Position numbers and translations under genes: made by a program | Origin: Candidatus Poseidoniaceae archaeon | Lineage (GTDB): Archaea; Thermoplasmatota; Poseidoniia; Poseidoniales; Poseidoniaceae | Assembly (NCBI GenBank): GCA_029250385.1 | Contig: JAQXFJ010000023.1 | Location: forward strand, 1 to 7,267 | Direction of reading: 5' to 3' | DNA: 7,267 nt | In this document: positions 1-4,818 of the stretch, one piece after another | Layout: each line of letters starts with the position of its first letter | Numbering within the stretch: position 1 is the first letter of the stretch | Notes under the pieces: model-generated | What the model saw: the letters and a program-made list of their open reading frames with translations, nothing else | The model's database searches: none | What the model was told of the DNA's origin: nothing

Positions 1-106
1 GAATCGGTCAACTATAGCACCCCTACCCGTGACGGATGATTTAACATGCATATCGGGTAAACGGCGCATTGAGAGGATTTTTACGCCACTGAAACAGTAA
101 ATAATC

Positions 107-114
107 TTTTTTTT
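107..114 (+). terminator. T8 tract, possible intrinsic terminator
   Basis: Eight consecutive T follow a plus-strand stop codon at 98-100 by six bases. Archaeal transcription often ends on such oligo-T tracts without a hairpin. I see no strong stem before it. It would end a gene entering from the left edge, but that gene is itself uncertain. Confidence 0.25.
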
Positions 115-146
115 GATAACAAGCACAGAGATTTGTGACTTGATGC

Positions 147-153
147 AATAATT
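147..153 (+). promoter_or_regulatory. Possible TATA-like element upstream of the peroxiredoxin gene
   Basis: The AT-only heptamer AATAATT is centred about 32 bases before the ATG at 182. If it is an archaeal TATA box, transcription would start near 175 and the mRNA would be nearly leaderless, consistent with the lack of a clear Shine-Dalgarno sequence before this gene. The assignment rests on position and composition only. Confidence 0.25.
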
Positions 154-181
154 CATCAGTAAAGTACTCTGTGTGGGCAGT

Positions 182-664
182 ATGAGCGAAGCGATAAACC
201 TCGAAACCGGCCAATCTGCACCAAGATTTTCCTGCCTTGATTCAGTAGGCAAAAAGCATGATTTAGAACAGTACATGGCAGACGGCAAAAATGTTGTTCT
301 GTATTTCTACCCCAAGGATTCAACACCTGGATGCACTACACAAGCATGCGATTTTAGAGACTCAATGGCCAGACTGAACAAAGGAGATTATGTTGTCCTG
401 GGCGTATCAAAAGACTCAGGAAAATCACACGACAAATTCATTGCCAAGCAAGACCTAAATTTCCCCTTACTCATGGATGAAGATCTATCGCTACACCAAT
501 CATTTGGAGCATGGCGGGAAAAAAGCATGTATGGTAAGAAATACATGGGCACTTCACGTTCGACCTTTGTCATAGGAAGTGACGGAAACTTATCTTGGGT
601 AGGCTATGGTGTCCGGTCCAAAGGTCATGTTGCAAAAGTAATGAGTGAGCTAGGCATTGAGTAA
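182..664 (+). CDS. bcp: Peroxiredoxin, PrxQ/BCP (AhpC/TSA) family
   Basis: A thiol peroxidase of 160 residues that would reduce hydrogen peroxide and organic hydroperoxides in the cytoplasm, using thioredoxin or a similar donor. The thioredoxin fold is complete. The active-site segment FYPKDSTPGCTTQACDF carries the PxxxTxxC motif, with peroxidatic Cys51 and a second cysteine, Cys56, five residues later, the spacing of two-cysteine PrxQ enzymes. The conserved Arg126 lies in GTSRSTFVI, and the FGAWREKSMYGKKYMG segment is also typical. Length matches the family. I chose ATG at 182; an in-frame GTG at 173 would add three residues and has no better ribosome site. It leads a three-gene run, with the next start 8 bases after its stop. 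The family call is very secure; the physiological reductant is not shown. Confidence 0.95.
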   Translation: MSEAINLETGQSAPRFSCLDSVGKKHDLEQYMADGKNVVLYFYPKDSTPGCTTQACDFRDSMARLNKGDYVVLGVSKDSGKSHDKFIAKQDLNFPLLMDEDLSLHQSFGAWREKSMYGKKYMGTSRSTFVIGSDGNLSWVGYGVRSKGHVAKVMSELGIE

Positions 665-672
665 GTGATACA

Positions 673-1143
673 ATGCCGGATACCATACCCCAAAATGTGC
701 GTATAGACCTTGGCAACCATAGCGTTGCTTGGTCACCATGTACTATTGGAGATGATCTTGATATTGGCAGCAATTGCTCCATTGGTTCTCTAGCCCACAT
801 TGGCAGAAATGTGGTGATGGGTGATAAGTGCCGCATTCAAGGCGGCGCATACATCGCTGATGGATGTATACTTGGGGACGAGGTTTTTGTTGGACCCAAT
901 GCTACTTTGCTTAACGATCGTTACCCCCCCTCAGGAAATAAGGCCTTATGGCAGCCAATCAATGTACACGATGGTGCGGTGATTGGCGGAGGTGCCACAG
1001 TAGTTCCTGGTTGTGATATTGGCAAAAACTCCGTACTTGCTGCGGGAGCAGTATTGACCAAACACTTGCCTGAAGAGGAAGTTTGGTCAGGCAACCCTGC
1101 TGTATTTTTGATGAAGCGCAGTGAATATGAGTCCAAGCGATGA
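673..1143 (+). CDS. Left-handed beta-helix N-acetyltransferase, WbpD/WlbB-like (nucleotide-sugar modification)
   Basis: A 156-residue hexapeptide-repeat acyltransferase that probably transfers an acetyl group from acetyl-CoA to an amino group on a UDP-sugar. Hexad repeats of the IG-x-x-x/V-G-x-x type run from about residue 24 (IGDDLDIGSNCSIGSLAHIG) to about residue 126, interrupted by a loop at residues 79-97. That loop contains NDRYPPS (81-87), the same place where WbpD/WlbB enzymes have an NDxYP motif near the sugar and acetyl-CoA site. The C-terminal WSGNPAVFL segment is typical of this fold. Homologues make 2,3-diacetamido sugars for surface glycans. It lies between a peroxiredoxin and a flavin-reductase-like gene, with short gaps suggesting one transcript. 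No aminotransferase or oxidoreductase of that sugar pathway is adjacent, so the substrate is inferred from family only; serine or maltose acetyltransferase activity is less likely. Confidence 0.85.
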   Translation: MPDTIPQNVRIDLGNHSVAWSPCTIGDDLDIGSNCSIGSLAHIGRNVVMGDKCRIQGGAYIADGCILGDEVFVGPNATLLNDRYPPSGNKALWQPINVHDGAVIGGGATVVPGCDIGKNSVLAAGAVLTKHLPEEEVWSGNPAVFLMKRSEYESKR

Positions 1144-1144
1144 T

Positions 1145-1981
1145 ATGGTTGAACAATTAGGCGGGAACAACATGGATAGAAAAGGCGTAGTTGCAGAATT
1201 CCTTGTCAATTGCATAAAATATGCAAATGACTCTATCGAAAGAAAGCGTTCAAGAGGAGAAGATGAATTGATTCCTGCTTGGGAAACCTACATTGAATTT
1301 ACTCAACATGCCTTAGACGAAGTACATACTGGCAAATTAGATTCATGGTTTGAAACCGATAGCCGTAAAGATTTGACCAAAGCAAAGCGCTTCGACATAA
1401 TGGACATGAGCCACCCCGAGCGGTCTGCATGGTTAGCCGGTATCGTCTCACCACGCCCACTAATTCTTGCCTCAACAATCGATGATAATGGTGTCAAAAA
1501 TCTAGCACCACTTACTTCTGTCATGGGTGTATCAAATACTCCGCCACTATTCATCGCCTCATTTAGTAAGAACAAGCAAAAAGAATACCGTGGTACTCTA
1601 CTAAACATGCGCAAAACACGTACAGCAATACTGCATGTAATGCCAAGCACCCTGCAAGCAGTTGATTGGATTGACTTAGCAGGTAGCCCGATACCGCCAG
1701 AAGAAAGTGAATGGGACTTAGTTGACCTTACCCCTCATGACGGGAACGAGTTACTTATCCAGCAAGCAATTGCCGCCATAGAAGTAGAATTAGTCGAAGA
1801 AAAAGAGCTACCAGGTGCAATTGCAAGATTGGCTGTTATGCAAGTCAAACACATCTGGACTTCAAGTGATAAAATTCCCCAGCAAGGCCTTGATGTACTA
1901 ACTCAACACGGCATGGACAACATAATGCCAGCACCTAGTTTGTGGTCAAAAAAAGTAGACAAACATTACGGACCTAAGTAG
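1145..1981 (+). CDS. Flavin-reductase-like FMN-binding protein with an extra N-terminal helical region
   Basis: A 278-residue protein with two parts. From about residue 90 to the end it resembles the flavin reductase / FMN-binding split-barrel family: SPRPLILASTIDDNGVKNLAP (102-122) matches the 'SPRP-I---ST-D--G--NLAP' signature that binds FMN, followed by VSNTPPLFIASF and LLNMRKT. Such proteins bind FMN and use NAD(P)H, often supplying reduced flavin to a monooxygenase or acting as an oxidoreductase. The first 80 or so residues are predicted helical and charged (ERKRSRGEDEL, AWETYIEFTQHALDEVHTGKLDSWF) and I do not recognise them; ordinary family members of about 200 residues lack them. The start is uncertain: GTG 1121 and ATG 1127 overlap the acetyltransferase gene, ATG 1145 begins one base after its stop, and ATG 1172 is also possible. 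The stop overlaps the convergent SDR gene by 8 bases. The partner and substrate are unknown. Confidence 0.8.
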   Translation: MVEQLGGNNMDRKGVVAEFLVNCIKYANDSIERKRSRGEDELIPAWETYIEFTQHALDEVHTGKLDSWFETDSRKDLTKAKRFDIMDMSHPERSAWLAGIVSPRPLILASTIDDNGVKNLAPLTSVMGVSNTPPLFIASFSKNKQKEYRGTLLNMRKTRTAILHVMPSTLQAVDWIDLAGSPIPPEESEWDLVDLTPHDGNELLIQQAIAAIEVELVEEKELPGAIARLAVMQVKHIWTSSDKIPQQGLDVLTQHGMDNIMPAPSLWSKKVDKHYGPK

Positions 1982-2936
1982 TCAAAACGTTCCACATCAA
2001 TTGAAGGCCGTCATCAAGAGATACCTTTGATTGCCAATTTAACAACTCGACTGTTCGACTTGTTTCTGGTAATCGCCTGTTAGAGTCGCCAAAGTAACCT
2101 TCACCGTAGACTACTTCAGCGCCGCTAGGAGAAAATTTTGCTATTTTGACGGCTAAATCTAGGATTGAAATTTCTTCTGTAGACCCGATATTAAACACCA
2201 TATTAGTTCCGGCACTTGCTTCGCCCGCTCTAACAAAACCATCGACTACATCTTCAATCCAAGTGAAACTTCTAGTTTGACTTCCATTACCATGAACTGT
2301 CAAATCAGCGCCGTCTAGGATGTTCTGGAAAAATATTCCAATCACTTGTCCGTAATCATCCCCGCAAAGGCGCGGCCCATATGCATTAAACGGCCTAACG
2401 ATTCTGACGTCAAGACCTTCTCTTGCTGCATGTTGACTGGCAACTTCGCCAAGATATTTACTACCACCATAGGAATGACGCTGATGTTGTGCTGGGTTTG
2501 AAAATATCATTGGATCCCCATCGGTTATCGGTTGAGATTCCGGCTCACCAAATGCTTCAGGTGAAGAGGCAAAAACGTACCTTGCATCGTTAGCCATGGC
2601 CAATTCAAGAGTCCTTAATGTGCCATTGATGTTGACATCAATTACTGAATGGGCTGCTTCGTGAAACCATTTAGTGCCATTTATTGCTGCTAAGTGGTAG
2701 ATGATATCTAGGCCACCCATTGCTTCAACACATGCATCCAAGTCATCAACATCACGAACATCACCTGCATAAAGAGAAAAATTCTCATGCTCAATTATCG
2801 CTGCAAGATTGGTTTCATCCCCTCTAAACATTGAGTCTAAAGCCACGACACTGTGGCCTTGCTGAACTAATTTTTCACATAGGGATGAGCCTATGAATCC
2901 AGCACCACCTGTCACTAGGATACGTTGAGCAGACAT
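1974..2936 (-). CDS. NAD-dependent epimerase/dehydratase, extended SDR family (nucleotide sugar)
   Basis: A 320-residue cytoplasmic extended short-chain dehydrogenase/reductase, probably acting on a nucleotide-activated sugar (UDP- or dTDP-hexose epimerase, dehydratase or decarboxylase type). The NAD-binding GGAGFIG is at residues 10-16, the acidic residue that holds the adenosine ribose is Asp34, and GDVRD is at 58-62. The catalytic set appears as Ser125 in SSPEAFG, with Tyr156 and Lys160 in SYGGSKYLGE. RPFNAYGPR (181-189) and RSFTWIEDVVDG are typical of the sugar-nucleotide branch. Length is normal. I chose ATG at 2936, just before the Rossmann strand; a TTG at 2948 would add four residues and overlap the preceding gene. 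It begins 4 bases after the stop of the aconitase-X gene, so it is probably co-transcribed with it. The substrate cannot be told from sequence alone. Confidence 0.9.
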   Translation of the reverse strand: MSAQRILVTGGAGFIGSSLCEKLVQQGHSVVALDSMFRGDETNLAAIIEHENFSLYAGDVRDVDDLDACVEAMGGLDIIYHLAAINGTKWFHEAAHSVIDVNINGTLRTLELAMANDARYVFASSPEAFGEPESQPITDGDPMIFSNPAQHQRHSYGGSKYLGEVASQHAAREGLDVRIVRPFNAYGPRLCGDDYGQVIGIFFQNILDGADLTVHGNGSQTRSFTWIEDVVDGFVRAGEASAGTNMVFNIGSTEEISILDLAVKIAKFSPSGAEVVYGEGYFGDSNRRLPETSRTVELLNWQSKVSLDDGLQLMWNVLTT

Positions 2937-2940
2937 AATC

Positions 2941-4740
2941 TCACTCAACTCTTTCCAGTACGGTAATGGTCACTTGATCTCCTACTTTGCGCAATTCCAC
3001 CACATCACCAGTATTTATTTCCATACAAGGATCTGTGGCAAAACCGTGAGCGTAGGGCAAATCGAGCAAGGAACAAGCCGGTATAGTTAGTGAACAAACA
3101 TCTCGATTGACTATGGCTTTTGGTCCTTTACCAGTGTAAATCAAACCCATCAATACATATGGAGCAACTGTGGAACCAGATCCCTTTGGATAAATTAGAA
3201 TTGAATCTTCTATCGCTTGGCCGTCAAGTGGATGTCCCGTCTCTTCAATCACCCCGGAATCTCGATTAACATAGCCAAGATAAGTTATTGCTACATCGGT
3301 GGACATTGCTTTGCCTGTCACCACAAAATCGCCCTGTGATGACAAACCGTTACCTGTTGCAGTATAATCGCCATGTTGCATTATTTTCGAAGATTGATGT
3401 TGTGGTTGAGCTTTGGCTGACAGAGTTGGACGTTGTCCAGTAGAAAGGTCAGGGTCAAAGGCATGAGCCACACAATTTTGTATTGACATAACACTGGTAG
3501 GAATACGATTTAATCCGCTGGTCAAATAATGCTCAGCTTTGAGAGAATTGGTTAGTAGGTGGTTGTATTTATTGCGATTGTAAGGCGTAACCTCTGGGCA
3601 TGTGTCTTTGAGAAGCACAACTCCTGCATCTTCTAACAAGTCAACACTACCATCATCAACCGCAAGTTGATAATTTTCACCGCTGGTAAACAGCCATAAT
3701 CTATTGTCAGGTATTTTAGCGCCCATTTCAGCATATGAACGTACTGCTGATGCTGTGCGACGGATTTCCTCAATACTGGCTTGTGGACAGCCAATGACTA
3801 CTAAATCGACTTGCCCACGTGGAGCTAATTCAGCATACCTAGCTGATAAATCTGCTTTTGTGAACTTTAACACTCCTTTCCAACCACCTTGTGGAGGCAA
3901 CCAATCTCCTTCAGCATCCTTGGCTAACGGAGGTTCTGCACTGTGACCCTCTGCCCACAACATTGGACAACCATAGTTAGCCGCAGCGGCAGTTAACGCT
4001 TTTTTAGCGGCGAATGAAAGGTATTCTGGCATTCCACAAATAAGAGGCATTGGACCCCAAGATAAATCCCAATCTGGCCTTACTTGCTTACCAATCCAGT
4101 CGCCAAAAATTGACCAATCTGATAAGTCATTCATCTCGCAATCAAGAGTAACAAAGATGTTTGGCATTCGGTTTTCTGTCAGATGTAAACCCCATTTTGG
4201 CGCAAAACCAGTTAGCCCTGTGGCTAATGCTGAAAGTCCAGATTCTCGATTGGTGATTAGAGAAGTCCATGTATTGGAGAAACATACTGCATTGGATTCT
4301 GCCCAAGAAGCAATACCTGACTCCAATTCAATACCACGGTCATAAGGCGTACAAGATAGTGTTGATTCAATCCCAAGGCGGTCATATGCTTCAATAATTT
4401 CAAATTGCTGTTCTAGAAAATCTGGCCAATCGATATCCATTTCCTTCATTTTTTCTTTGTCACACCCAGCCGAATTCAAGGTGGTGGTAATGGCTACCCG
4501 ACCACCTTCATCTCCAGATAAATCTGACAAGAACCGACGAAGTCCGTGCCCGCCAGTAATTACTGAGACTCCAGATACGTGAGCATTGTCAACTTCGACA
4601 AAACCGTCTGCCTTGGCAATTTCTGCGAGGTCAACAACCAGACGGGCTGCCTTTTGCCTAGTCTCACCTTCTTGCCCGGCTAATTGCTGTGCAAGGCGGT
4701 TTGGTAAGTCCATATCATCTCGCACAACTAACTCTCTCAT
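2941..4740 (-). CDS. Aconitase X, single chain with fused large (DUF521) and small (DUF126) domains; possible phosphomevalonate dehydratase
   Basis: A 599-residue hydro-lyase of the aconitase-X branch. Residues 10-420 match the large subunit: HVSGVSVITGGHG (54-66), TTTLNSAG (85-92), SCTPY (129-133), ASWAESNAVCFSNT (144-157), IGCPQASIEE (316-325) and DTCPEVTPYN (379-388). Cys130, Cys318 and Cys381 are the best candidate iron-sulfur ligands, by analogy. Residues 470-590 match the small swivel subunit, with GHPLDGQAIEDSILIYPKGS and the serine-rich active-site loop KGSGS (519-523). Known members include archaeal phosphomevalonate dehydratase, which makes anhydromevalonate 5-phosphate for isoprenoid synthesis and has separate subunits, and bacterial cis-3-hydroxy-L-proline dehydratase, often one chain. 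The archaeal-looking context favours the first, but no other mevalonate or proline gene is nearby. Start: ATG 4740; ATG 4713 (MDLPNRLAQQL) and TTG 4764 are alternatives. The SDR gene follows after 4 bases. Confidence 0.88.
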   Translation of the reverse strand: MRELVVRDDMDLPNRLAQQLAGQEGETRQKAARLVVDLAEIAKADGFVEVDNAHVSGVSVITGGHGLRRFLSDLSGDEGGRVAITTTLNSAGCDKEKMKEMDIDWPDFLEQQFEIIEAYDRLGIESTLSCTPYDRGIELESGIASWAESNAVCFSNTWTSLITNRESGLSALATGLTGFAPKWGLHLTENRMPNIFVTLDCEMNDLSDWSIFGDWIGKQVRPDWDLSWGPMPLICGMPEYLSFAAKKALTAAAANYGCPMLWAEGHSAEPPLAKDAEGDWLPPQGGWKGVLKFTKADLSARYAELAPRGQVDLVVIGCPQASIEEIRRTASAVRSYAEMGAKIPDNRLWLFTSGENYQLAVDDGSVDLLEDAGVVLLKDTCPEVTPYNRNKYNHLLTNSLKAEHYLTSGLNRIPTSVMSIQNCVAHAFDPDLSTGQRPTLSAKAQPQHQSSKIMQHGDYTATGNGLSSQGDFVVTGKAMSTDVAITYLGYVNRDSGVIEETGHPLDGQAIEDSILIYPKGSGSTVAPYVLMGLIYTGKGPKAIVNRDVCSLTIPACSLLDLPYAHGFATDPCMEINTGDVVELRKVGDQVTITVLERVE

Positions 4741-4818
4741 GAAGTAAACCCTTATTTCCACCAAAGAAATATGGAATCGGCGAAAGTTTTGATACCATTG
4801 AAGTACAGGAGATTAATC
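4741..4818. promoter_or_regulatory. Divergent promoter region between the aconitase-X and surface-protein genes
   Basis: This is the only internal place where two genes are transcribed apart, so both promoters should lie here or just inside the coding ends. The hexamer AAATAT at 4767-4772 reads ATATTT on the other strand, about 27-32 bases before the minus-strand ATG at 4740. That is the right distance for a TATA box driving a leaderless transcript. For the plus strand the same element would place the transcript start near 4795, giving a short leader before ATG 4819. The region is well supported by gene layout; the exact elements are guesses. Confidence 0.5.
4807..4811 (+). promoter_or_regulatory. 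Shine-Dalgarno site AGGAG deciding the surface-protein start
   Basis: AGGAG lies seven bases before the ATG at 4819 and pairs with the 3' end of 16S rRNA. An in-frame ATG at 4771 would add 16 residues but has no such site, so 4819 is preferred. Confidence 0.7.

Larger units (their letters stand above)
1..172. other. Left-edge stretch without an identifiable gene
   Basis: No product can be recognised here. On the plus strand, frame 2 is open from the window edge to a TAA at 98-100; its 32 codons, ending in residues GKRRIERIFTPLKQ, could be the C-terminus of a neighbouring gene, and a run of eight T follows seven bases later, as expected for an archaeal-type terminator. On the minus strand a competing frame is open from an ATG at 69 (or 51) to the window edge, giving MRRLPDMHVKSSVTGRGAIV and a few more residues, which could be the N-terminus of a divergent gene. 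Both frames are short enough to be open by chance. Bases 101-172 are AT-rich and probably hold the promoter of the peroxiredoxin gene. Confidence 0.3.

Noticed and set aside
570..1156. Minus-strand open frames opposite the peroxiredoxin and acetyltransferase genes.
   Set aside because: The plus-strand genes carry clear family motifs throughout; the opposite frames give low-complexity translations without family features and are shadows.
2937..2948. TTG at 2948 as the start of the SDR gene, which would overlap the aconitase-X stop.
   Set aside because: The ATG at 2936 places the Rossmann strand immediately after the start, as usual in this family, and avoids the overlap; the four added residues have no family support.
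3704..4345. Open plus-strand frames of 60-80 codons opposite the aconitase-X gene.
   Set aside because: They lie wholly antisense to a well-supported gene with conserved family motifs, show no recognisable protein and have no visible ribosome site.
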